Origin: Oscillospiraceae bacterium
Lineage (GTDB): Bacteria; Bacillota; Clostridia; Oscillospirales; Ruminococcaceae
Assembly: GCA_016296165.1 (NCBI GenBank)
Contig: JAEDJV010000095.1
Location: 1-9,343 of the forward strand
DNA: 9,343 nucleotides
Direction: 5' to 3'
Position 1 is the first letter of the stretch. The number at the start of each line of letters is the position of its first letter. Below are positions 1 to 8,200 of this stretch, piece by piece. Made by a program: the position numbers and the translations under genes. Below the pieces are notes generated by a model. That model saw nothing but the letters and a program-made list of their open reading frames with translations. It had not been told where the DNA came from and did not search any database.

Positions 1-70
1 AGCTGCTTATTTCGGAGCATGCATTATAATACCTGTTTTTTGCATTATTGTAGTAATATTCGTAATCCAT
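1..70 (-). CDS. Start of a small helical protein, possibly T7SS accessory (partial, cut by window edge)
   Basis: Only the first 23 codons are inside the window and the frame stays open to the edge. The N-terminus reads MDYEYYYNNAKNRYYNACSE, rich in Tyr and Asn with amphipathic helix character. An ATG-ATG pair lies at 73-68; the second ATG (70) is preferred because the GAGGTGAT ribosome binding site is then about 7 bases away, whereas the first ATG sits almost on top of it. The stop codon of the upstream two-TM gene overlaps this ribosome binding site, so the gene is the next member of the same operon. Short helical proteins with Tyr-rich starts occur in Firmicutes T7SS loci, but that link is an inference from context; the real length and fold cannot be seen here. 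Confidence 0.6.
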   Translation of the reverse strand, partial: MDYEYYYNNAKNRYYNACSEISS

Positions 71-79
71 CATATCACC

Positions 80-400
80 TCAGTTATTTATTTCTTTTTT
101 GTTTTTTTCTTCAAGAAGTACTGATACTGATTTGTAAAATTCAGTTTTTCTGGAATTTCTTTTATATTTAAAAACATAAAGAATAATTCCGAAAACAAAC
201 ACTATCACTGAAAGAGCAAGTGATACAAAAATAGGCATCGATATAAGGGGAGAATCATATTTCAAATCAAGAAGAGAGTAAATACCAGTAACCTTTAGTA
301 CTATGTATAAAATAAGAGTAAATGGTATACAAAGAATGAATGCTCTGAAATATGATTCAAGAACATACTTTAACAGAGTAAAATACTTATTTTTGTTCAT
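80..400 (-). CDS. Small two-TM membrane protein of unknown function
   Basis: A 106-aa protein starting MNKNKYFTLLKYVLESYF. Two hydrophobic stretches (about residues 20-40 and 54-77) are separated by a short polar loop, followed by a basic and then acidic charged tail (KYKRNSRK ... EEKNKKE), so both ends are probably cytoplasmic. I chose the ATG at 400 because a GAGG core lies about 5 bases upstream and only 7 bases separate it from the kinase stop codon; a longer frame reaching 427 would overlap the kinase end and lacks a good ribosome binding site. It sits between the kinase gene and the partial left-edge gene and is surely co-transcribed. I do not recognise the family. A membrane accessory of the secretion or kinase module is the simplest guess. 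Confidence 0.75.
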   Translation of the reverse strand: MNKNKYFTLLKYVLESYFRAFILCIPFTLILYIVLKVTGIYSLLDLKYDSPLISMPIFVSLALSVIVFVFGIILYVFKYKRNSRKTEFYKSVSVLLEEKNKKEINN

Positions 401-407
401 ATGCACC

Positions 408-2291
408 TCACTTGAAACTGCCGGCATCTTTAAAAATCTGCCTTATTTCGTCCTTAGTCATACTATTGGTTTCGCTGAGCAGTTTTACTGTATCATCATT
501 GTCAAGAATATTTTTTATCTTGACTGCAGCATTTCCAAAACGCTTGTCACCACTGTATTTGCGAAGCACATTAAATGCTTCCTGATAATCAGTTTTTTTT
601 ACTTCTGTATTGTATATTGCTCTGGCAAGTACGTAACCATCACTGTTTTCCTGAACATCAAGTTTCACAATTTCACTCGATATTTCCTTGAATTTTCTCG
701 TATTTGCGTACTGAATTATTTCATCAACTGCCTGAACTGTAATCTTCTGACTACCAGTTTTAGAAATAAGGCTGACTAGCATTGCAGCTTCCTGTTCATC
801 GATATCACCATCGGATGAATACGTGAATCCGGAGATATTAAAGTATGTTTCTTCCATTTTGTTATCCGGAACTGTTTTCATCAGATCATTTGCAATTATA
901 TCCAGTTTGGAAAACTGTGTGCTCTGATAGTTTTCGGTAAGTTCTGTCCATTTTTCAGAAGCAATCCTGAACCCTGAAATACGGAAAATAAGCAAAACTA
1001 TCAGGAAAGTTGAAAAAACAGCAAGTGATTTTCCAACCATTCCAAAAGCACTTCTGACTTTTATATTTTCAGTACGTACAATGGTAGGAACTGATTCAGC
1101 AGCCTCATTTATATCTTTCTTCAGTTCTGAATATGAATGATAATACTTTCTGTTACGGGGATCAGTAAAATCACCATCCCTCTCCTTTGTACACTTTTTT
1201 ATTATATCCTCGATTTTTTTATGATAATGAATAGACGTTACTGAAAGATCTCTACTGCAGTAAGCTGAGTCATTTAGAAAATGATTTCTGTAAAAATCAT
1301 GTGAATCCGCTGAAAATTCACTGTTTCTGGTTACAAGATCAAATATATTAAGACATTCCCAGAAAGTTGTACCAAAAGCAAAAATATCACTTTCAATAAA
1401 CATTTTTCCTTTTTCAAAGTCCCCTTTGAACGGAAACTCTGAACCATCACCTGCAGGGGCGTAGGACTCAGGGGCAGAGTAACCAAGCGTACCATACTGA
1501 TACAGCCTGTCAATAGTTTCATTATTACTATAATCCGCATCAACCAGATTGCTTAATGCAAACGGCTCCTGATCAGTAATCCTTTTTGAACGGCCGAAAT
1601 CTATCAGAACAATTTCTTTACCATATTTTGTGACCATAATATTCTCTGGTTTCAAATCAAGGTGCAGAATCTTCTTTTTTTCAGTCATAAACTCAAGAAT
1701 CTCACAGAGATTTCTCATGAATAGAATTATTTCATTCTGATACTTAAGAATATTGTCATAGTTTTTGTAGTATGTTGCCCTGATATTGTTTTTTTCATCC
1801 GGATTAAACTCATGAAACTCAACTACCTTTTTGAGGTTATTGCCGATATCTTCAAATTTTCTTAGTTTCCAGTATTCAGATCTGCAGTACTCCTCAAGCG
1901 ACCACCCGTCAATATACTCTTCAACAACACAAAAATACTTCTGTGAAGTGATAATTCCGCCGTCAATTTTATTACACGGAAGTCTGAAATCACCAAGGTC
2001 TTCAATGACGTCAAAAATCCGGACAACAGACCTGCATTCCTGAAGCTCATCAAGGATAGAAAGTTCTTCTTCGCGGAACATCTTCAGGCGGTCTACTTCC
2101 TTACCGGCAGTTATGACTTTTCTTGGCTTGAATTTCAGTACACATGAAAATTCCAGTTTCCCTGTTTCTGATACTTTTAACCCCTTGTAAACTATACTTT
2201 CTGTTCCTATGGCGATAAATCCGTCCTGATTAATACCATACGAAACATCTATAATATATCTGAAACCGCTTCCCCTTATCTCACTGCTCAT
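408..2291 (-). CDS. Membrane-anchored Hanks-type Ser/Thr protein kinase with extracytoplasmic C-terminal domain
   Basis: A 627-aa protein. The kinase domain spans about residues 20-395: degenerate glycine loop near IGTESIVYKG (28-37), likely ATP lysine K53 (VLKFK), candidate helix-C glutamate near E75, catalytic loop HLDLKPEN at 210-217 (D212, K214, N217), DFG at 231-233, and the SAPE element ending at E275 followed by SDIFAFG. The catalytic set appears complete, so it should be an active kinase rather than a pseudokinase. A single hydrophobic segment near residues 416-437 is followed by about 190 residues of helical, TPR-like sequence that should lie outside the cell. Its start overlaps the end of the 55-aa gene by 11 bp, suggesting translational coupling. 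The kinase-TM-extracytoplasmic helical layout resembles that of EssB/YukC of T7SS, whose kinase fold is inactive, but this protein is longer. Substrates are unknown; a PrkC-like signalling kinase is the alternative. Confidence 0.9.
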   Translation of the reverse strand: MSSEIRGSGFRYIIDVSYGINQDGFIAIGTESIVYKGLKVSETGKLEFSCVLKFKPRKVITAGKEVDRLKMFREEELSILDELQECRSVVRIFDVIEDLGDFRLPCNKIDGGIITSQKYFCVVEEYIDGWSLEEYCRSEYWKLRKFEDIGNNLKKVVEFHEFNPDEKNNIRATYYKNYDNILKYQNEIILFMRNLCEILEFMTEKKKILHLDLKPENIMVTKYGKEIVLIDFGRSKRITDQEPFALSNLVDADYSNNETIDRLYQYGTLGYSAPESYAPAGDGSEFPFKGDFEKGKMFIESDIFAFGTTFWECLNIFDLVTRNSEFSADSHDFYRNHFLNDSAYCSRDLSVTSIHYHKKIEDIIKKCTKERDGDFTDPRNRKYYHSYSELKKDINEAAESVPTIVRTENIKVRSAFGMVGKSLAVFSTFLIVLLIFRISGFRIASEKWTELTENYQSTQFSKLDIIANDLMKTVPDNKMEETYFNISGFTYSSDGDIDEQEAAMLVSLISKTGSQKITVQAVDEIIQYANTRKFKEISSEIVKLDVQENSDGYVLARAIYNTEVKKTDYQEAFNVLRKYSGDKRFGNAAVKIKNILDNDDTVKLLSETNSMTKDEIRQIFKDAGSFK

Positions 2292-2448
2292 CTTTCTTTT
2301 TGTCCCCGTTTTCCTTTATAGAAAATAACATATCAAAAATTGTTTTTTCCTTTTTTTCGGTCAAATCAGTAATTGTCTTTATTTCTTCAGCTGCTTCTTT
2401 TCCGGCAGAAGCAGCTCCACTGCTCTGTCCGACATTAGGACCGGCCAT
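2281..2448 (-). CDS. Small 55-aa polar protein in the T7SS-type operon
   Basis: A short gene easily missed by length cut-offs. It encodes 55 aa beginning MAGPNVGQSSGAASAGKEAA, then a charged helix-forming stretch (EEIKTITDLTEKKEKTIFDML) and a Lys/Asp-rich end (GDKKKDEQ). AGGGG lies 7 bases before the ATG. It fills the gap between the WXG100 gene and the kinase almost exactly, starting 23 bases after the former and overlapping the kinase ATG by 11 bases, which supports it being a real translated gene. There is no signal peptide, TM segment or cysteine. I do not recognise a family; a cytoplasmic adaptor or chaperone for a secreted partner, or a kinase regulator, are possibilities from position only. 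Confidence 0.72.
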   Translation of the reverse strand: MAGPNVGQSSGAASAGKEAAEEIKTITDLTEKKEKTIFDMLFSIKENGDKKKDEQ

Positions 2449-2471
2449 TATGATACCCCTCTCACTGTCTT

Positions 2472-2783
2472 TTATGCCTCCTGTGAAGGATCGATGTTAA
2501 AGTCACCTAATTCTTCATCAAGCTTATTGTAATTATCAATTATGTCATTGATTGCACTGTCATTTATACTGTTGATTACCTCTTCAACATTCACAAGGTT
2601 TTCCATGATATGATCTGTTTCATACTTATAGGCATCAGCACCGTAACCTTTCCAGTTGGAAAGAAGTGTTGAGTTAATAGTTTCAAAATCGGATTTTATT
2701 TTGTTGAATTCAGTAATTATTTCCTGCCCCTTGGTTATCACACCTTCAAGTTTTCCGATATCTGCTTCAATAAAAGCTCCCAT
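2472..2783 (-). CDS. WXG100 family (ESAT-6-like) T7SS protein
   Basis: A 103-aa protein, the usual WXG100 length. It shows the helix-turn-helix pattern: a first helix (about 8-40), the turn motif W44-K45-G46 within NWKGYGADAY, then a second helix (about 50-90). A YxxxD element (Y85 to D89, in YNKLDEELG) lies near the C-terminus and matches the known T7SS export signal. In the family these proteins form helical hairpin dimers that are exported by an EssC-type ATPase, or act as partners for larger substrates. A strong ribosome binding site (GGAGAGGAAG) lies 6 bases before the ATG. It follows the two-TM protein gene by 15 bp. It is the strongest single argument that this operon belongs to a type VII secretion system; no EssC is in the window. 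Confidence 0.92.
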   Translation of the reverse strand: MGAFIEADIGKLEGVITKGQEIITEFNKIKSDFETINSTLLSNWKGYGADAYKYETDHIMENLVNVEEVINSINDSAINDIIDNYNKLDEELGDFNIDPSQEA

Positions 2784-2798
2784 AGTAATCTTCCTCTC

Positions 2799-3260
2799 CT
2801 ATTTGTTTTTCGTGATATTTTTAACTTCTCTGACTATAATGTCCTCACTAACATTTGAAGATATATAATCAAAAAATTTGTCAGAATTTTTCATTAATGT
2901 TTCTACTGAAAATTTCTTTGATCCAATGTATACAATAATTCTCTCCGTTTTACCATACTGAGTTTCACCAGTTTTCCATACTACTTTTGTTATTTCTTTT
3001 ATATCAGCAGTATGTGTTATTCCGAACATATTTCTGAACACAATAGTGTTTCCACTGACAGTTACATAAACTAGTGATATATACAAATAATATAAAATCA
3101 ATGGAATAAGAACTGTACTAAAAATACATGTTATTAATACAGGATTTTTTCCATCTTTAAAAATCGTCCATAATATCCCAAACACAAAAAAAACAATACA
3201 GCCAAGGCATAATCTTCTTAATTCCTTAATTGCAACATTAACAGTAAATTTCTTATTCAT
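2799..3260 (-). CDS. Two-TM protein with a PH-like C-terminal part; candidate immunity or accessory protein (intact paralogue)
   Basis: A 153-aa protein. Two hydrophobic segments (about 17-34 and 40-68) are joined by a very short loop, then a soluble beta-rich part of about 85 residues (NTIVFRNMFGI ... DIKEITKVVWKTGET ... FSVETLM) reminiscent of bacterial PH-like domains, with a charged helical end. AAGGAAAGGG precedes the ATG. It lies 22 bp after the effector-like gene and 15 bp before the WXG100 gene. A second copy, broken by a stop codon, lies at 4539-4997; the two align without gaps and are about 47% identical over the first 126 residues by hand count. Placement directly after a candidate membrane-active effector, with a decayed extra copy nearby, fits an immunity protein, but that is inference. 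A structural membrane accessory is the alternative. Confidence 0.8.
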   Translation of the reverse strand: MNKKFTVNVAIKELRRLCLGCIVFFVFGILWTIFKDGKNPVLITCIFSTVLIPLILYYLYISLVYVTVSGNTIVFRNMFGITHTADIKEITKVVWKTGETQYGKTERIIVYIGSKKFSVETLMKNSDKFFDYISSNVSEDIIVREVKNITKNK

Positions 3261-3282
3261 CTGACCCTTTCCTTTAAATCAT

Positions 3283-4443
3283 TTACCAGCTGAACGCTGG
3301 AATCTCAAATACCGGAACGTCTGGTATAACTATCGGAGAAACGTTCAACTTTGGATTGACTGACGGCTTATTATCATTTCTTTCCTCTACCCGTTCTTTA
3401 ATTCCATCAAAAACACCACCGGCAATTGTCGACAATGATCCTCCAGCCAGTTCGGAAATAACTCCGTTTCTGATTGTTTTCAGTGTAAAGTGCTTTATTG
3501 TGTTATTCTTGAGTTTGGTTATCGACGTTTTATATGAAGCTTCATAACTGTTTCTTCCAGACAATCGACTGAAAAATTTAATATTTGAAAGCTTTTTAGA
3601 AAGTTTTCCTGCAAGTTTATCAAAACAAAAAGAGAATCCCAATGATAGCCCGACGCTAAACAAGCCATCAAACAATATATCCCCCATTGAATGTCTTTCT
3701 ATACCAGTTATGTCTTCAAGAGAGCTGGAAAGTAAGCTTGAAACAGCACTATCAGCTAAACTTACCAGATAAGGATTTCCCGTTGCAAGTGATACTACCC
3801 CTCCGAAAGCACCACCAACAAAGGCGCTAAAATATGAAATAAAGTTACCGTCCCAGTCCCCTGTAATAATCAAATTGATTACATCACTCACTAGCTGACT
3901 TACTAGACCAACCATACCACCAACTAATGCTACAAGACCAACCAGAACCGGTCCCAATGAACCAAATGACGCAATAGTTGCAATAGTAATAGCGGCAACT
4001 ACAACAACCACAACAATTAGCGTAACCAATGCAGCCCAGTGTTCCGCACACCATTCAGCCGCATCACTGCACCAGTCACAAAACTTTTCCCATCCGTTCT
4101 TTTCACAGTCAGGTTTAAGATAACTGTATTCTTCGTAAAAGTCATCTTTTCTGCTTGATATTTCGGTTCCGACTTTTTCATCCGTCTGAGCAACAAGTTC
4201 AAAAAAATCGTCTGTTTCCTCAATAAGATTATCGAGTGAAGTTATCTCCAAATCCTGTCTGTCAGAAACGCTTTGAATCTGGCTCTTCATTGTTTCGATG
4301 TTGCACACAGTACTATCGAAAAATAATAACTGATTATTTAATGTTGTACCTAAAGATTTTAATGAAGACATAGATTCTTTTACTGTTGAATAACTATCCG
4401 AAATAAGTGTGGATTTCAGTAAACTGAATTCAATAGTAGGCAT
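3283..4443 (-). CDS. Large helical/membrane-inserting protein, candidate LXG-like T7SS effector
   Basis: A 386-aa protein starting MPTIEFSLLKSTL. Residues 1-105 are predicted helical and polar, like the N-terminal targeting region of LXG-type substrates, though I see no canonical LXG motif. A Trp/Cys-rich patch follows (W118, C122, W124, C125, W131, C132, W136), then a long hydrophobic region (about 140-194) with a run of valines and glycine-zipper-like repeats (GLVALVGGMVG, FVGGAFGGVVS at 208-218). The middle part (TGNPYL, SSSLEDITG) resembles the pre-toxin region common in such proteins. The C-terminus ends in a Pro/hydrophobic tail (SPIVIPDVPVFEIPAF). No known enzyme domain is visible. The ATG at 4443 is chosen for its AAGGTGG ribosome binding site 9 bases upstream; a TTG at 4470 would place that site inside the gene. 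It is the first gene of the operon. Confidence 0.8.
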   Translation of the reverse strand: MPTIEFSLLKSTLISDSYSTVKESMSSLKSLGTTLNNQLLFFDSTVCNIETMKSQIQSVSDRQDLEITSLDNLIEETDDFFELVAQTDEKVGTEISSRKDDFYEEYSYLKPDCEKNGWEKFCDWCSDAAEWCAEHWAALVTLIVVVVVVAAITIATIASFGSLGPVLVGLVALVGGMVGLVSQLVSDVINLIITGDWDGNFISYFSAFVGGAFGGVVSLATGNPYLVSLADSAVSSLLSSSLEDITGIERHSMGDILFDGLFSVGLSLGFSFCFDKLAGKLSKKLSNIKFFSRLSGRNSYEASYKTSITKLKNNTIKHFTLKTIRNGVISELAGGSLSTIAGGVFDGIKERVEERNDNKPSVNPKLNVSPIVIPDVPVFEIPAFSW

Positions 4444-4483
4444 ATTCTCAAACCACCTTCCGTATACCAAATAAAAAATTTCT

Positions 4484-4512
4484 ATTATATCACATCAAGT
4501 TAAAATTCACAA
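4484..4512 (-). promoter_or_regulatory. Extended -10 promoter of the T7SS-type operon
   Basis: On the minus strand a TTGTGA box (4512-4507) is followed after 17 bases by a perfect TATAAT (4489-4484), which is preceded by TG at the extended -10 position (TGATATAAT). The start of transcription would fall about 30 bases before the ATG of the effector-like gene. No other promoter of this quality was seen before the following genes, so it probably drives the run down to the left edge. Confidence 0.8.
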
Positions 4513-4538
4513 TATACTTTTTTCAAAAAAACTTACAA

Positions 4539-4997
4539 TTATTTTTGGTTAAGAATTTTTATTTTCCTTGTTATTTTTTCTTCGCTGACATTCGATGTAA
4601 TATACTCAAAAAAATCTCAAGAATTAACCATAAGCGTTTCAACTGAGAAACTTCCAGAACTTGATTTTACTGTTACCTTTTCATTACATCCGAATTTTGT
4701 TTCAGTAGTTCTCCATATAACACGTTTTATATCTTTAATTTCAATATTTCTCCTGATACCAAACATATTTCTAAACTCAATATTATTATCTCTGACTCTA
4801 ACATATACAAAGGATAGAAATAAAAAACCAGCCAGCCAAAGCAGAATAAGTGGGAAAAATATAATAGATGCAAGTATAGGATTTGTTTTATATTTTACAA
4901 TAAGCCATACCATGCCAAAAAGAAAGAAGAACATAAATCCAAGGCATAACATGGATACTTCTTTCATTTTGCATTTTACAGTAAATTTTCTTTTCAT
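4539..4997 (-). pseudogene. Broken paralogue of the two-TM PH-like protein (in-frame TGA)
   Basis: The frame starts MKRKFTVKCKMKEV at 4997, with a GAGGTAA site 6 bases upstream; longer starts up to 5060 would add residues not found in the paralogue. It reads 126 codons to a TGA at 4619-4617. Beyond that stop the same frame continues for 25 codons (DFFEYITSNVSEE ...) to a TAA at 4541-4539 and matches the C-terminal end of the intact paralogue at 2799-3260 (KFFDYISSNVSED). Reading the TGA as one residue gives 152 aa against 153, with no gap. The upstream part is about 47% identical by hand count, including FRNMFGI and FSVETLM. It has its own promoter. A truncated 126-aa product may still be made and keeps both TM segments; a sequencing error at the TGA is possible. 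Confidence 0.82.
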
Positions 4998-5096
4998 TCT
5001 ATTACCTCGCATACTAAGTAAAAATATAACAACATTTACGAATAAATGAACTATACTCAAATTTTCAAGAATACATAATTACTGTACACGAATATA

Positions 5097-5125
5097 ATTA
5101 TACATCATTTAGAAAATATTTTCAA
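5097..5125 (-). promoter_or_regulatory. Promoter of the broken two-TM paralogue
   Basis: TTGAAA (5125-5120), a 17-base spacer and a perfect TATAAT (5102-5097) lie on the minus strand. The predicted start of transcription leaves a leader of about 90 bases before the ATG at 4997. The gene after the NRPS therefore has its own transcription start, although no clear terminator separates it from the NRPS, so read-through is possible. Confidence 0.75.
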
Positions 5126-5225
5126 TAATATTTGTAAAGAATTACCACATTAGTTTTCTGATATATCATTTGTACGACAGATTTCATTCTCAGTTACACA
5201 AAATTTAATACCAGGACATCTGTCA

Positions 5226-8200
5226 TCATATTTTCATCGCTTCTATCTGGTATCTTATTTCTTCTGTAATCTGTTCCAAAGTTTTCCCCTCAGGATTTAC
5301 AGGCGTACCGAAACATATTTTAAGCGGGAATTTTTTTATTTCTTTTAAATTAAAAATCCGGGGCATTTTTCTGTTCACCGGATATATTTTTCCTGAGCCC
5401 TTGATATAAACAGGTACAATCCCAACACCGGATTTTTTTGAAATAATTGCAGCCCCCTTTTTAAATTCAGAAAGCTCCCCGTTTCTGGTACGGGTCCCCT
5501 CAGGATGAATAAGCAGAATCCGTTTTTCATTTTTCAAGGTATATACTGCCCGTTTCAGAGCAGGTGCAAAATCCCCCTTTCTTTCAATAGGTATCCCACC
5601 TGATATTCTGAAAACACGACGTGAAATATCTTTTTCAAGGTGCTCCGCTGCAATAAGTGCACAAGTGTCGTTTAGTTCTGCAAAACCGCTGAGAGCCGCC
5701 CATACCCACATGCAATCAAGATCACTTTCATGATTTGGGCAGAAAATATATTTTTTTCTGAAATCAAGTGTTTCAAGACCTGAAACCTCGAATCTATAGA
5801 TCTTTTTTGTAAGTTTAGCGAAGATATCAAATAATTTTAGATCACCGATGGTCCTTTTCATCGGATAAAGGCCATATTTTTTATGTGATACTCTCCTGTT
5901 CCTTTTTTTAGAAAGTTCAGCGCTGAGATTTTTTACGTTACGACATTTATATACGCTGTCAGGTGTAAAGGAAAGTCCCTTGATATCAGCCAACGACGCA
6001 AATTCCATTGCTAAAAAGCTGTCGCCACCAATTTCAAAAAAATCATCATTTGTACCCACATTGGAAACCCCGAGAACTTTTTCCATAATATCACATAAGA
6101 TTTTTTCTGTTTTGTTCACAGGGGCTTCTGATTCTTCTGTATAACGCTTTGCAGAAAAATCCGGGTCAGGCAGTTCATTTCTGCATATCTTTCCGCTTTG
6201 AGTCATGGGCATACGGGACAGAGGAATAAATATGTTTGGTATCATATAAGCAGGCAGTTTTTTCAGCAAAAATGTACGGAGAGCTCTTTCATCAATTTCC
6301 GTCTGACAGGTATAATAGCCTGCAAGATATTTTTCTCCCCTTTCGTCATATCTGCACACCACGGCAGCAAGTTCAATCCCTCTAAAACTGTTCATAATAC
6401 TTTCTATCTCTCCAAGCTCAATGCGCAATCCCCGAAGTTTTATCTGATAATCATTTCTGCCATGGAACTCTATATTTCCATCACATCGTATCAATCCCAT
6501 GTCACCCGTTCTGTACATTGTATTACCGTCAGAAAACGGATCAGGCAGGAATTTTTCTACTGTAAGCTCGCGGTTATTAATATACCCTTTTCCAACACCA
6601 TCACCTGATATGTAAATCTCACCAATTATTCCGGCAGGCAGAGGTTTCAGATCTCTTTCAAGAATATAAATGTTAGTATTTGCCACAGGTTTTCCTATGG
6701 TAATATCGTTTTCATCAGCGAGCGTCAGTGCCGACCAGACTGTTGTTTCTGCCGGTCCGTAAATGTTGTATATTTTTGCGTCAGTATATTTTTTTAATTC
6801 TGCACAAAGTCCCTGAGATAATTCCTCGCCGCCAAGAATAATACTGCGAAGAACCGAGAGGTATCCAAGATTATTTCTGTCAAAAAGGAAACTGCGCATT
6901 TTTGTTGGTGTTGTCTGCAAAATCTGTACTCCACCTTCTGAAATAAGCCTGCCTAGTGCTTTTTGGGAAATAACCTGCTCGTCGTCCGCAAGATAAATCA
7001 CCATACCGTTTAACAGCGGCAAAATACTTTCTGTAACGAAAATATCAAATACAATATCCGTTACCGATACAATACTTTTTACATCTTCGTTTATTATTTT
7101 ACCTGCAACATTAAACCGGTTGAATGTGCAGTAATTCATTACGTTTCTATGAGTTATGGCAGTACCTTTAGGTTTTCCGGTCGAACCCGAAGTAAATATC
7201 ACATAACAGATATCATCGGAACTTCCCCGTTCCAGAGGAACTTCGGAAATGTATGAATAATCAAAGCTTTCGAGATTTATTTCCTCTACAAAGTCACAGC
7301 TGTATCCACAGGTAAGTACCAGACCAGCCCCTGTGTTTTTTATCATATATTCAATTCTCTGTACCGGAAAATCGGGGGAAACAGGCATATATGCACCGCC
7401 TGCCTTTAATACCGCAAGAATGGCGATAATGATAAATGGACTTCTATGAGCGATTATAGGTACAATACAATTTGAGCCTATACCTTTCTCACGGAGAAAA
7501 TGTGCCAGAGCTTCAGACATTATGTTCAGCTGTCCGTATGTATATTTCTTTCCTCTGAAAACAAGAGCAGTCCTGCGCGGATGTTTTGACGCAATTTCAG
7601 AAAAAGCTTCGTGAACGCATTTATCCCTGAGATATTCTGCGGATGTATTGTTAAAATCATGAATCAGCATTTTATATTCTTCATCGGGGAGAATCGATAT
7701 ATCCTTCACATTACTCTCCGGGGCAGCAACCATCTGTCGGATGATATGCTTTATTCTTTCCGCAAAAAGCTTTATTTCTTCAGGCACTGTAAAAATATTT
7801 GTCTGATAATCAATAGTGATTGTGTAACAGTCAAGACTGTCACGATTGTCGATATGGAAGGCTATCGGTACTTCACAGTAACCGTTTGAGAACCATTCAG
7901 TCTTTGCAGGAATACGGGTTCTTGCGTTTTGACAACTTACCATAATATCGAAAAGACGTCCTGAAAAACCTGTCTTTTCTCTTATTCCACGTATAATTTC
8001 GCCATAGGGAAATTTACTGTGTCTGAAAATCTCCCTGTGGATAACAGCTGTTTTTCTGCAAAGTGAAAATACGCTTCGATTTTCATCCACATCTTCGGTG
8101 AGTGGTATAGTAGAAATAAACATTCCCGCAGTATTTTTCTCTTTTGAACTGTTTCTTCCAAGAACAGGCACACCAATTGTTACTGTATTGTTATCTCTGT

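Noticed and set aside
303..779. Plus-strand open frame of 158 codons
   Set aside because: It lies over the well-supported kinase and two-TM genes on the other strand, has a low-complexity Phe/Ile/Cys-rich translation, no ribosome binding site of note and no family features.
4511..4535. T-run and A-run pair upstream of the effector operon as a terminator hairpin
   Set aside because: Only A-T pairs can form and the flanking bases do not pair; such tracts are expected by chance in DNA this AT-rich.
4617..4619. TGA as a selenocysteine or other recoded codon
   Set aside because: The intact paralogue has Asp there, not Cys, and no clear hairpin follows the codon; a nonsense mutation is simpler.
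5176..5224. Inverted repeat GACAGAT/ATCTGTC just after the NRPS stop, as a terminator
   Set aside because: The stem is only 7 bp with a 35-base loop, and no T run follows on the minus strand, so it is probably chance.
6198..6608. Plus-strand open frame of 136 codons
   Set aside because: It is antisense to the adenylation domain, whose motifs are intact; the translation shows no recognisable motif.
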